Assembly: GCA_032622095.1 (NCBI GenBank)
Contig: CP136064.1
Span: 52,086,073 to 52,150,072 of the forward strand
Length of the DNA: 64,000 nucleotides
DNA from: Siphonodentalium dalli
Taxonomy: Eukaryota; Mollusca; Scaphopoda; Gadilida; Siphonodentaliidae
Direction: 5' to 3'
The number at the start of each line of letters is the position of its first letter. Position 1 is the first letter of the stretch. Position numbers and translations under genes: made by a program. A model generated the notes under the pieces. It was not told where the DNA came from, searched no databases, and was given only the letters and a program-made list of their open reading frames with translations. Positions 43,716-56,962 of this stretch are shown in pieces.

Positions 43716-46639
43716 AGTAGTATTAAGTAGAGGGAATATTGATATATATATCACTGAGCATTAGGGTGTGGTCATTTGGAATCCCCACCCCCACGGGATT
43801 TCATAAATACTACTTATCGAATGTTAAACGATACAATACCGACTAATTTATATAGGTGTAGTCGTCGTATTATAATCCCCACCCCCCACGGGATTTCGTA
43901 AATAGTATTTAACGAATGTAAACGTTACAATAACGACTAATTTATATAAGTGTATCAAAAATGAGCTGTTTTACAAGGCAGATCTTATAGTCATACTGAA
44001 TAGTAACTACTTTAAAAGCACATCCAAGCTACAATACGACCTATTTTTTGTTAGGTAATGATGTATGTTTATTTCAGATGGTATAGTAAAGCAAACTATT
44101 TCTAGGCAGATGATATAGTCAGGCTAACTAGTAACTATTTGAAGGATTATTACGCACGATTGAATACATGTATTGATATATAGGTTAGTTATGATAGATT
44201 AGTAAAATAATAGTCCTAAACGAGATGAATTATTCGCTAGTGAATAACCTCGTGCATGTAAAAAACCACAAGGCTAAAACACATGGAATATTTGTTAGTT
44301 TCGGAACTGTTTCTTCGTTATTGTAGATTTGTAGGTAACACTATTCGATCTCATAAAACTCGATATTACAGAGTCTCGTAGAAAACGAAATGTGGAACCC
44401 GACACTTAGTTCCTTTAATGAATATAAATAATACAAGCATAAATAGTATACAAACAGATATAAAAGAAAACATAATCAAATCAATCTTTTTTACAGTCTG
44501 GTCTTAAATGATCCCCGTCGAAATATCTTCTGGCAAAAATGTATCAATATTTAAAGTCAGACTAACTATTTCTAGGTTGGTGTTAAAATACTTCTTCTAG
44601 GCTATGGGTTATACTCAGGCAAACTATTTCTAGGTTAATCAAAAATATCAGAGTTGTAAACTAAATCTACAAATATTAATTGGTATATAAAGAACAGAGT
44701 TAGCTCCCCTGTGAATTGTAACATGTGTTTTATTAAGTTCATTATAGATCTTAAACGATTGATATATGTTAATGAATGATACAATGATATATTCGTTAGC
44801 GAATAAACCTATGCATGTAAAAACCACAGGTCTAAACACATTGAACTTTTTTTTTAGGAACGTTCTTCTGTAGATTAATAGGCAACACATTTCAAAAACA
44901 CCATTTCATAGTGATAGAAATCGAAATGTATAACCATTATCGGTTCCTTTAATGAAAATGAATGATGGGAATATATTGAAATCAATCAACTTATGCTGGA
45001 ATATATAAAAATATGTGTATCAAGCATGTTAAATTGTGAATAATTAGTTATTTATATCACACCAACGTTAATTCATAATCTATAATATTTTAGGAAAGAA
45101 AACTGGAACAATTAGCAACTATTTTCGGTTTATATCAAGACAACGTATTTCAATTCCAACACAAATTCAATATTTCAAAAAAATAAAAAAATATCCCCCT
45201 TTTAATGAAATATTAAATGTATAAGCACGATAAAGCAATTAAAACACAATTTAATTTACTTTTTCGTCAACAAAATTGAAGTTATATGTTATAATGCTTC
45301 AAAATCAATGAAAATCCTTAATCAAATATCTCAATTGAAAGCCAAATTAAAAAACAATCAATTTCAATGTTAACGGAAACAATTTAACAACAACAAAAAA
45401 TCTTTATCTGTTTCGCTCGCAAGTATCAAAAGTCCTTTTTCATTGCCACAATAATCGTAAAACACAATAAATGTTTTGTCTTTAATCAAAAAATGTAAAA
45501 ATATTATAATCATAGTCAAAAAAATTCAAGCACAAACTTTATATGTAAAAAAAAATATGAAAATTAAATAAAACTTTAATCCATTTATTTGCAAAACAAA
45601 TTTTTGAAACATTGTTGACTGTTAACGCAAACAACTGATATTCCAAATCTTTTTAAACATCAAAAGTCGCACAACCAAAGTTAAATAAATGTTTTGTTTT
45701 AACATAACAAGACTTACTTGCCTACTAAAGAACAGATCCATCGAAGTACAATTCTCTCTCAATTTTTACCTATGCGAATGTATCTGTTTATATAAGGAAA
45801 AAACATTCTATCTTTAGTCCCAAGCAAATGATGTCATTCGAGGAATCTTTCTTTAAGTCGAATAATCTACCAACATATATCACAAAACATGATGAGGTCT
45901 CCGTCGAGAATTCATGTCCCACTCTGTTTAACATAACAAGACTTACTTACTCATCAAAGAACAGATAATCCATCGAAGTATAATACTGTCTCAATTTTAC
46001 CTATCCGAATGTATCTGTTTATATAAAAAAAACATTCATTCTATCTTTACTCTCAACAAAATGATGTCACATGACCCAAGTCGAATAATCTAATATCATT
46101 CGTCGAGAATTCATGTCGAGCTCTAGTTATATACAGTAACACATTAATTTACTCAATCTATCTATAGTCACAAAAAGTGAAGTCGAGCTATCTTGTTAAA
46201 TGTCCTCGTATGCCTATCATAATGTACCCTCCCATTTTATCCGACGACATGGATAATATAATTCATGTTGACATATATCTGTACAAGGCGACTAATTTAT
46301 TCAACTAGGCTACCTAGCTTGGCTCATATTTCAAAGAACGCATTCGTTAACGACCCGTCCTTACAAACCCAGTAATATAAATTACACCTGTCAGGTCGCT
46401 TATTTGAAGATCAACTTACCTTACGGTAAACATTCCAAACATTCCAATTATAATATATAAGCCAGGTAAATGGCATATAAAGTCACGGATTTAAAAAACG
46501 CCAGGTGAGTTTAGTTAAATTATGTTTTCAGTTAACTTTTAATTAATTCATATCTTATTCAACCTATGTTCTGTGTAATTTAAAACGATAAATTACACTC
46601 AAGTTTGTATATTTATCGGAGCAAAACATATTGAGGAAG

Positions 46640-47330
46640 TTTGAAGCAGTTGTCTTAAAGTGACACTAAGATTTATTTTCTTATTTGCACACAGTATACT
46701 TTGTTTAAACCAGATGTCTTAAAATGGCACTATGATTTATTTTATTATTTTATATATCTCACACTATTTATAAACAAGATGTCTTAAAAGGGCACTAAGA
46801 TTTCATTTTATAATTTCAATACCAAAAGTGTTTCAATATCACAGCAAAAAAAAAAAAATTGGAATAATTTTACCTCAGAATTGTTAATAAATAAGTCTTC
46901 TTCACATCTTAATTCTTAAAAGGGCGCTAATAATTTAACTCAAATATGGTTGAAAATGTATCGTTAAAGAGCGTTTATTATCTGCTTGTATGCAACTCTT
47001 TCAATCGCTCATAATATTCGGATACAGTATACTTTGTTCATCCCAGATGTCTTAGAATGGCACTAAGATTTATTTTATTATTTTATCTATCTCACACTAT
47101 TTATAAACAAGATGTCTTAAAAGGGCACTAAGATTTCATTTTATAATTTCAATACCAAAAGTGTTTCAATATCACAGCAAAACAAAAATTGTAATAATTT
47201 TACCTCAGAATTGTTAATAAATAGGTCTTCTTCACATCATAATTCTTAAAAGGGCGCTAATAATTTAACTTAAATATGGTTGAAAAATTATCGTTAAAGA
47301 GCGTGTATTATATGTTTGTGTGCAACTCTT
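46640..47330. repeat. Tandem duplication with 'gatgtcttaaaa' modules (left arm)
   Basis: A ~370-bp block repeats twice: 'agtatactttgtt' at 46,694 and 47,028; 'aacaagatgtcttaaaaggg' at ~46,775 and ~47,107; 'aaagtgtttcaatatcacag' at 46,826 and 47,158; then 'cgttaaagagcg'. Smaller modules ('gatgtcttaaaa', then 'ggcactaagattt') repeat within each block. The mirror copy lies at about 53,360-54,035. Confidence 0.75.
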
Positions 47331-48454
47331 AATTATCAAAAACGGATACTGTTACACTATTACACACAAATTTTAGATAGTATATTACAGTATCCAAATT
47401 AACATTGTTGCAATTCAGATTCTACGGAAAGTTATCTTTAAACATGCAAATAAAAACAATAATCATAGTTTTACAATTGTTTTTTTTATGTAAAATCTTA
47501 TTTGTCTACACGTTGTGGCTAAGCATATCATAACAGTATATTTACATTTATCTAGCAAATGCGCTCTAATTTCTACAAATTAACATTCCAATTCATAAAT
47601 TGTTTTATTTTTGAAAAAAAAAATACTGTAACAGTTCTGTTTACATACCAACTCGTATAGTTTAATAAATAAAGATAATACTTACCTGATTACGGCAAAT
47701 AATTCTCCCTTAATCATAATGGCAACACGATTTGGAAAAAACAAATGCTGATGAATCCGTACGCAATTTAGCATCAGATGTAAACATGCTCGGACAGAAA
47801 CAATTCCCGGTCGTTCGATTTTAAACTTACAATTGATGCAGGGTGAAGTGTCAAGCGTTAAGTTTCAACAAGCAGTGAATGGCCATTATATATCTGATTA
47901 ATTTACCTTTGTATACAACATAACGCCCGTGTTGGCATCTGCACACACGCATAAAACTCATTAGTCGGCGCCCTATTGAGATTTGAAAATTCAGAATAAT
48001 TAGTTATCGCGCATTCATCGTACAGATTTATACGATGAAAGCAAATATAAACTGCGTATGTGCACACGACCAATATGTACTTTCAATGCTATACCTATAA
48101 ATTGTATGAAATTATCTCGCAGAATCAATCAAACAATAATATTAAGCTAATTCTGTTAGTTACACCATTGCATCTGAAATTGCTCTATGTCGTTAGACTA
48201 TGTTAATGTGTGTTTTATATGCATGTTCCCGTTCATTATCTGCACATTTTTAAATCGTCACGGAAAAATCTACCTACTAACATATTTGAACGCACATTAT
48301 AATTTGGATAGTTAAATCATACATCTTATCACTGGAAAAATATGAATATATGCTCTAAATCTGTTGGCAGGGCTATTTCAATATACAACATCATATGTAT
48401 TCAATGTTTCTAATATATAAATTAAACCCCAAATTATCATAGAAAACATATTTT

Positions 48455-49260
48455 TTCAAGATGGCATCCAATATGGCTATTCAGAAATATGAGCTTCAAA
48501 ATATATCCTGATAAAATGTACACATTTGCTGTGATCGTATATCACACAAATGGATGTATTAGTGTTTATAGCGTAATTCCTATGCTATCTCCATTACAAA
48601 AGATGGCTGCCGAAATGGCCATCGTTTACTTCAAGATACAGGGCTTAAAAATGTATTGCATTTTTACAAAAGGCTCATATGCATCATTTAGGTTTATAGT
48701 TTGTATAGTATATGCCAAATTGTCATACAATTTGTCATCACAAAAAAAAAACAATATACATTTTCAAGATGGCGTCCAATATGGCTATTCAGAAATGTCA
48801 GCTTCAAAATATATCTTGATAAAATGTACACATTTGCTGTGATCATATATCGTACAACTGGATGTATTAGCGTTTATAGCGTAATTCCTATGCTATCTCC
48901 ATTACAAAAGATGGCTGCCGAAATGGCCATCGTTTACTTCATGATACAGGGCTTAAATATGTATTGCATTTTTACAAAAGGCTCATATGCATCATTTAGG
49001 TTTATAGTTTGTATAGTATATGCCAAATTATCATACAATTTGTCATCACAAAAAAAACAATATATATTTTCATGATGGCGTCCAATATGGCTATTCAGAA
49101 ATGTCAGCTTCAAAATATATCTTGATAAAATGTACACATTTGCTGTGATCATATATCGTACAACTGGATGTATTAGCGTTTATAGCATAATACATATGCT
49201 ATCCCTACTACAAAATGGCTTCCAAAATGGCCACATTTACTCTAAAATACAGAGCTTAAA
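48455..49260. repeat. ~307-bp tandem repeat with 'aagatggc' motifs, three units (left arm)
   Basis: The units start at 'ttttcaagatggcatccaat' (48,456), 'ttttcaagatggcgtccaat' (48,762) and 'ttttcatgatggcgtccaat' (49,068, partial). A degenerate relative lies at ~49,832. Each unit contains a second motif 'aaagatggctgccgaaatgg'. These are YY1-like AAGATGGC words. Overlapping ORFs in different frames (117-148 codons) arise from the repetition. The mirror copy is at 51,410-52,225. Confidence 0.8.
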
Positions 49261-50227
49261 ATTACATGCATAATTTAGAAAGTTGATTTTGATTAGTTAT
49301 ACTACTTATTTCTTCAAAGAGTTAATATTTCCTTATTCTTATCACAGTTTTAAAAACAATCAACAAAAATGTTCATTATGTATCATATAATGAGTTCTTG
49401 GTAGGCTATCTCATTGTACAACATATACGTATTTATATTTGTTTGTAATATCCAATGCAGTATTTCGTAAATAAAGTTGTCAAATGCTATAATATAATAT
49501 AAACTCTCAATATCAAAGTATTAAACAAACGAAAAAATAGTCACAGAGCCGTCCCATGGGGTAGAATCCCTCTATTACATATCTCATACACAATATTACT
49601 TTGTTTTAAACCGAGTTGTGTGGAACATCGACATTTTAATATCAAATTACTTACACAATCTTTTCTTAAAAGCTGTTAAAATAATTGTCTACCTAATTCA
49701 CAATTATTTTTTGCTAGGTTCGTAGTATTATCATATGGAGCGTAGGTTCGAAAACGAAATTAGTAAGAAGGCTTTTTTTGGTAGTGGGAATGTGTCAGGG
49801 GTAAATTCTGCTATAATTCACTTAATGCTATGTTTTCAAGATGGCGTCCAATATGGCAACTGAGAACTGTGAGCTTCAAAATATATCTGATAAATTGTAT
49901 GCCTTAGTTAATATGATCACATAATTATGCGCTTGGTTGTTTTCGCGTTGATAACGTATTAGCAACGCTGACGCCATTATAAAATGGCAAACATTTACTT
50001 CAAAATATACAGCTTCAGAGAAATGTTCGGTATTTTACAAAATAAGACCGAGTGATATTTTGTCTTTCTTCTCGAAATGTATGAACAAAACAAGAGATGA
50101 TATACATTACAAACAACTGAAATGTAGTCAGTTGACGACCACTATACACAAAAATAAATTTGATTTCTGCCAACACAGTGTCAGAATTGAAAAATAAATA
50201 GTAAATGTGTATCATAAACACTATAAT

Positions 50228-50531
50228 ATCGCATTGAATATTCATTTTATTTATTTATATTATGCCGACCCGTTTTACATAAGGTCGGTATAATATAAAT
50301 AAATAAAATGAATATTCAATGCGATATTATAGTGTTTATGATACACATTTACTATTTATTTTTCAATTCTGACACTGTGTTGGCAGAAATCAAATTTATT
50401 TTTTACATAAGGTCGGTATAATATAAATAAATAAAATGAATATTCAATGCGATATTATAGTGTTTATGATACACATTTACTATTTATTTTTCAATTCTGA
50501 CACTGTGTTGGCAGAAATCAAATTTATTTTT
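50228..50531. repeat. Centre of 13-kb palindrome with 128-bp direct duplication
   Basis: The left arm ends 'ttatattatgccgacc' (50,270), followed by 12 bases 'cgttttacataa' and then 'ggtcggtataatataaat' (50,283). After ~120 bases of right arm, 'tttacataaggtcggtataa' occurs again (second 'ggtcgg' at 50,411) and the arm restarts in full. So the first 120 bases of the right arm are present twice. This pattern fits snap-back or template-switch synthesis at a hairpin. Confidence 0.85.
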
Positions 50532-51409
50532 GTGTATAGTGGTCGTCAACTGACTACATTTCAGTTGTTTGTAATGTATATCATCTCTTGTTTTGTTCAT
50601 ACATTTCGAGAAGAAAGACAAAATATCACTCGGTCTTATTTTGTAAAATACCGAACATTTCTCTGAAGCTGTATATTTTGAAGTAAATGTTTGCCATTTT
50701 ATAATGGCGTCAGCGTTGCTAATACGTTATCAACGCGAAAACAACCAAGCGCACAATTATGTGATCATATTAACTAAGGCATACAATTTATCAGATATAT
50801 TTTGAAGCTCACAGTTCTCAGTTGCCATATTGGACGCCATCTTGAAAACATAGCATTAAGTGAATTATAGCAGAATTTACCCCTGACACATTCCCACTAC
50901 CAAAAAAAGCCTTCTTACTAATTTCGTTTTCGAACCTACGCTCCATATGATAATACTACGAACCTAGCAAAAAATAATTGTGAATTAGGTAGACAATTAT
51001 TTTAACAGCTTTTAAGAAAAGATTGTGTAAGTAATTTGATATTAAAATGTCGATGTTCCACACAACTCGGTTTAAAACAAAGTAATATTGTGTATGAGAT
51101 ATGTAATAGAGGGATTCTACCCCATGGGACGGCTCTGTGACTATTTTTTCGTTTGTTTAATACTTTGATATTGAGAGTTTATATTATATTATAGCATTTG
51201 ACAACTTTATTTACGAAATACTGCATTGGATATTACAAACAAATATAAATACGTATATGTTGTACAATGAGATAGCCTACCAAGAACTCATTATATGATA
51301 CATAATGAACATTTTTGTTGATTGTTTTTAAAACTGTGATAAGAATAAGGAAATATTAACTCTTTGAAGAAATAAGTAGTATAACTAATCAAAATCAACT
51401 TTCTAAATT

Positions 51410-52225
51410 ATGCATGTAATTTTAAGCTCTGTATTTTAGAGTAAATGTGGCCATTTTGGAAGCCATTTTGTAGTAGGGATAGCATATGTATTATGCTATA
51501 AACGCTAATACATCCAGTTGTACGATATATGATCACAGCAAATGTGTACATTTTATCAAGATATATTTTGAAGCTGACATTTCTGAATAGCCATATTGGA
51601 CGCCATCATGAAAATATATATTGTTTTTTTGTGATGACAAATTGTATGATAATTTGGCATATACTATACAAACTATAAACCTAAATGATGCATATGAGCC
51701 TTTTGTAAAAATGCAATACATATTTAAGCCCTGTATCATGAAGTAAACGATGGCCATTTCGGCAGCCATCTTTTGTAATGGAGATAGCATAGGAATTACG
51801 CTATAAACGCTAATACATCCAGTTGTACGATATATGATCACAGCAAATGTGTACATTTTATCAAGATATATTTTGAAGCTGACATTTCTGAATAGCCATA
51901 TTGGACGCCATCTTGAAAATGTATATTGTTTTTTTTTTGTGATGACAAATTGTATGACAATTTGGCATATACTATACAAACTATAAACCTAAATGATGCA
52001 TATGAGCCTTTTGTAAAAATGCAATACATTTTTAAGCCCTGTATCTTGAAGTAAACGATGGCCATTTCGGCAGCCATCTTTTGTAATGGAGATAGCATAG
52101 GAATTACGCTATAAACACTAATACATCCATTTGTGTGATATACGATCACAGCAAATGTGTACATTTTATCAGGATATATTTTGAAGCTCATATTTCTGAA
52201 TAGCCATATTGGATGCCATCTTGAA
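51410..52225. repeat. ~307-bp tandem repeat, mirror copy (right arm)
   Basis: Reverse complement of 48,455-49,260, with the three units in inverted order ('ccatattggacgccatcatg', '...catcttg'). Only isolated differences from the left arm. Confidence 0.75.
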
Positions 52226-53359
52226 AAAATATGTTTTCTATGATAATTTGGGGTATAATTTATATATTAGAAACATTGAATACATATGATGTTGTATATT
52301 GAAATAGCCCTGCCAACAGATTTAGAGCATATATTCATATTTTTCCAGTGATAAGATGTATGATTTAACTATCCAAATTATAATGTGCGTTCAAATATGT
52401 TAGTAGGTAGATTTTTCCGTGACGATTTAAAAATGTGCAGATAATGAACGGGAACATGCATATAAAACACACATTAACATAGTCTAACGACATAGAGCAA
52501 TTTCAGATGCAATGGTGTAACTAACAGAATTAGCTTAATATTATTGTTTGATTGATTCTGCGAGATAATTTCATACAATTTATAGGTATAGCATTGAAAG
52601 TACATATTGGTCGTGTGCACATACGCAGTTTATATTTGCTTTCATCGTATAAATCTGTACGATGAATGCGCGATAACTAATTATTCTGAATTTTCAAATC
52701 TCAATAGGGCGCCGACTAATGAGTTTTATGCGTGTGTGCAGATGCCAACACGGGCGTTATGTTGTATACAAAGGTAAATTAATCAGATATATAATGGCCA
52801 TTCACTGCTTGTTGAAACTTAACGCTTGACACTTCACCCTGCATCAATTGTAAGTTTAAAAACGAACGACCGGGAATTGTTTCTGTCCGAGCATGTTTAC
52901 ATCTGATGCTAAATTGCGTACGGATTCATCAGCATTTGTTTTTTCCAAATCGTGTTGCCATTATGATTAAGGGAGAATTATTTGCCGTAATCAGGTAAGT
53001 ATTATCTTTATTTATTAAACTATACGAGTTGGTATGTAAACAGAACTGTTACAGTATTTTTTTTTTCAAAAATAAAACAATTTATGAATTGGAATGTTAA
53101 TTTGTAGAAATTAGAGCGCATTTGCTAGATAAATGTAAATATACTGTTATGATATGCTTAGCCATAACGTGTAGACAAATAAGATTTTACATAAAAAAAA
53201 CAATTGTAAAACTATGATTATTGTTTTTATTTGCATGTTTAAAGATAACTTTCCGTAGAATCTGAATTGCAACAATGTTAATTTGGATACTGTAATATAC
53301 TATCTAAAAATTTGTGTGTAATAGTGTAACAGTATCCGTTTTTGATAATTAAGAGTTGC

Positions 53360-54035
53360 ATACAAACATATAATACACGCTCTTTAACGATAATTTTTCA
53401 ACCATATTTAAGTTAAATTATTAGCGCCCTTTTAAGAATTATGATGTGAAGAAGACCTATTTATTAACAATTCTGAGGTAAAATTATTACAATTTTTGTT
53501 TTGCTGTGATATTGAAACACTTTTGGTATTGAAATTATAAAATGAAATCTTAGTGCCCTTTTAAGACATCTTGTTTATAAATAGTGTGAGATAGATAAAA
53601 TAATAAAATAAATCTTAGTGCCATTCTAAGACATCTGGGATGAACAAAGTATACTGTATCCGAATATTATGAGCGATTGAAAGAGTTGCATACAAGAAGA
53701 TAATAAACGCTCTTTAACGATACATTTTCAACCATATTTGAGTTAAATTATTAGCGCCCTTTTAAGAATTAAGATGTGAAGAAGACTTATTTATTAACAA
53801 TTCTGAGGTAAAATTATTCCAAATTTTTTTTTTTTGCTGTGATATTGAAACACTTTTGGTATTGAAATTATAAAATGAAATCTTAGTGCCCTTTTAAGAC
53901 ATCTTGTTTATAAATAGTGTGAGATATATAAAATAATAAAATAAATCATAGTGCCATTTTAAGACATCTGGTTTAAACAAAGTATACTGTGTGCAAATAA
54001 GAAAATAAATCTTAGTGTCACTTTAAGACAACTGC
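53360..54035. repeat. Tandem duplication, mirror copy (right arm)
   Basis: Reverse complement of 46,640-47,330, with 'cacgctctttaacg' and 'aacgctctttaacg' at the block ends. Confidence 0.7.
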
Positions 54036-56962
54036 TTCAAACTTCCTCAATATGTTTTGCTCCGATAAATATACAAACTTGAGTGTAATTTATCGTTTTA
54101 AATTACACAGAACATAGGTTGAATAAGATATGAATTAATTAAAAGTTAACTGAAAACATAATTTAACTAAACTCACCTGGCGTTTTTTAAATCCGTGACT
54201 TTATATGCCATTTACCTGGCTTATATATTATAATTGGAATGTTTGGAATGTTTACCGTAAGGTAAGTTGATCTTCAAATAAGCGACCTGACAGGTGTAAT
54301 TTATATTACTGGGTTTGTAAGGACGGGTCGTTAACGAATGCGTTCTTTGAAATATGAGCCAAGCTAGGTAGCCTAGTTGAATAAATTAGTCGCCTTGTAC
54401 AGATATATGTCGACATGAATTATATTATCCATGTCGTCGGATAAAATGGGAGGGTACATTATGATAGGCATACGAGGACATTTAACAAGATAGCTCGACT
54501 TCACTTTTTGTGACTATAGATAGATTGAGTAAATTAATGTGTTACTGTATATAACTAGAGCTCGACATGAATTCTCGACGAATGATATTAGATTATTCGA
54601 CTTGGGTCGTGTGACATCATTTTGTTGAGAGTAAAGATAGAATGAATGTTTTTTTATATAAACAGATACATTCGGATAGGTAAAATTGAGACAGTATTAT
54701 ACTTCGATGGATTATCTGTTCTTTGATGAGTAAGTAAGTCTTGTTATGTTAAACAGAGTGGGACATGAATTCTCGACGGAGACCTCATCATGTTTTGTGA
54801 TATATGTTGGTAGATTATTCGACTTAAAGAAAGATTCCTCGAATGACATCATTTGCTTGGGACTAAAGATAGAATGTTTTTTCCTTATATAAACAGATAC
54901 ATTCGCATAGGTAAAAATTGAGAGAGAATTGTACTTCGATGGATCTGTTCTTTAGTAGGCAAGTAAGTCTTGTTATGTTAAAACAAAACATTTATTTAAC
55001 TTTGGTTGTGCGACTTTTGATGTTTAAAAAGATTTGGAATATCAGTTGTTTGCGTTAACAGTCAACAATGTTTCAAAAATTTGTTTTGCAAATAAATGGA
55101 TTAAAGTTTTATTTAATTTTCATATTTTTTTTTACATATAAAGTTTGTGCTTGAATTTTTTTGACTATGATTATAATATTTTTACATTTTTTGATTAAAG
55201 ACAAAACATTTATTGTGTTTTACGATTATTGTGGCAATGAAAAAGGACTTTTGATACTTGCGAGCGAAACAGATAAAGATTTTTTGTTGTTGTTAAATTG
55301 TTTCCGTTAACATTGAAATTGATTGTTTTTTAATTTGGCTTTCAATTGAGATATTTGATTAAGGATTTTCATTGATTTTGAAGCATTATAACATATAACT
55401 TCAATTTTGTTGACGAAAAAGTAAATTAAATTGTGTTTTAATTGCTTTATCGTGCTTATACATTTAATATTTCATTAAAAGGGGGATATTTTTTTATTTT
55501 TTTGAAATATTGAATTTGTGTTGGAATTGAAATACGTTGTCTTGATATAAACCGAAAATAGTTGCTAATTGTTCCAGTTTTCTTTCCTAAAATATTATAG
55601 ATTATGAATTAACGTTGGTGTGATATAAATAACTAATTATTCACAATTTAATATGCTTGATACACATATTTTTATATATTCCAGCATAAGTTGATTGATT
55701 TCAATATATTCCCATCATTCATTTTCATTAAAGGAACCGATAATGGTTATACATTTCGATTTCTATCACTATGAAATGGTGTTTTTGAAATGTGTTGCCT
55801 ATTAATCTACAGAAGAACGTTCCTAAAAAAAAAGTTCAATGTGTTTAGACCTGTGGTTTTTACATGCATAGGTTTATTCGCTAACGAATATATCATTGTA
55901 TCATTCATTAACATATATCAATCGTTTAAGATCTATAATGAACTTAATAAAACACATGTTACAATTCACAGGGGAGCTAACTCTGTTCTTTATATACCAA
56001 TTAATATTTGTAGATTTAGTTTACAACTCTGATATTTTTGATTAACCTAGAAATAGTTTGCCTGAGTATAACCCATAGCCTAGAAGAAGTATTTTAACAC
56101 CAACCTAGAAATAGTTAGTCTGACTTTAAATATTGATACATTTTTGTTAGAAGATATTTCGACGGGGAGACCAGACTGTCCATATCTTAACAAAAGATTG
56201 ATTTGATTATGTTTTTTGATATCTGTTTGTATACTAAGATTTATTTATAATTAATATTCTTAAAGGAACTAAAGTGTGAAGGGTTCCACATTTCGTTTTC
56301 TACGAGACTCTGTAATATCGAGTTTTATGAGATCGAATAGTGTTACCTACAAATCTACAATAACGAAGAAACAGTTCCGAAACTAACAAATATTCCATGT
56401 GTTTTAGCCTTGTGGTTTTTTACATGCACGAGGTTATTCACTAGCGAATAATTCATCTCATTTAGGACTATTATTTTACTAACCTATCATTACATAATAA
56501 TACATGTATTCAATCGTGCGTACTAATCCTTCAAATATTTACTAATTAGCCTGACTATATCATCTGCCTAGAAATAGTTTGCTTTACTATACCATCTGAA
56601 ATAACCATACATCATTACCTAACATAAAATAGGTCGTATTGTAGCTTGGTGTGCTTTTAAAGTAGTTGCTATTCAGTATGACTATAAGATCTGCCTTGTA
56701 AAACAGCTCATTTTTGATACACTTATATAAATTAGTCGTTATTGTAACGTTTACATTCGTTAAATACTATTTACGAAATCCCGTGGGGGGTGGGGATTAT
56801 CAGACGACGACTACACCTATATAAATTAGTCGGTATTGTATCGTTTAACATTCGATAAGTAGTATTTATGAAATCCCGTGGGGGTGGGGATTAGAAATGA
56901 CCACACCCTAATGCTCAGTGATATATATATCAATATTCCCTCTACTTAATACTACTAACGAA

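Larger units (their letters stand above)
43716..56962. repeat. 13.2-kb AT-rich palindrome without convincing genes
   Basis: The left arm begins at 'agtagtattaagtagaggga' (43,716) and the right arm ends at its mirror near 56,962. The centre is at 50,271-50,282. The arms are about 6.55 and 6.68 kb; the right arm is longer by the 128-bp duplication beside the centre. The inner ~5 kb of each arm differs by only occasional single bases. The outer kilobase shows larger differences (e.g. 44,490-44,530 against 56,150-56,210). It has no known protein motif; ORFs of 76-148 codons occur in mirrored pairs simply because the DNA is mirrored. Splice-like signals and AT-rich sequence are common, so a non-coding transcript cannot be excluded. 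Confidence 0.9.

Noticed and set aside
44648-44890. 80-codon ORF mirrored at 55,790-56,032
   Set aside because: The mirrored copies are identical because the arms are; AT-rich chance frame without motif.
48489-52191. Mirrored 117-148-codon ORFs with repeated 'IQGLKMYCIFTKGSYASF'-type peptides
   Set aside because: They follow the 307-bp DNA repeat in shifting frames; not protein repeats.
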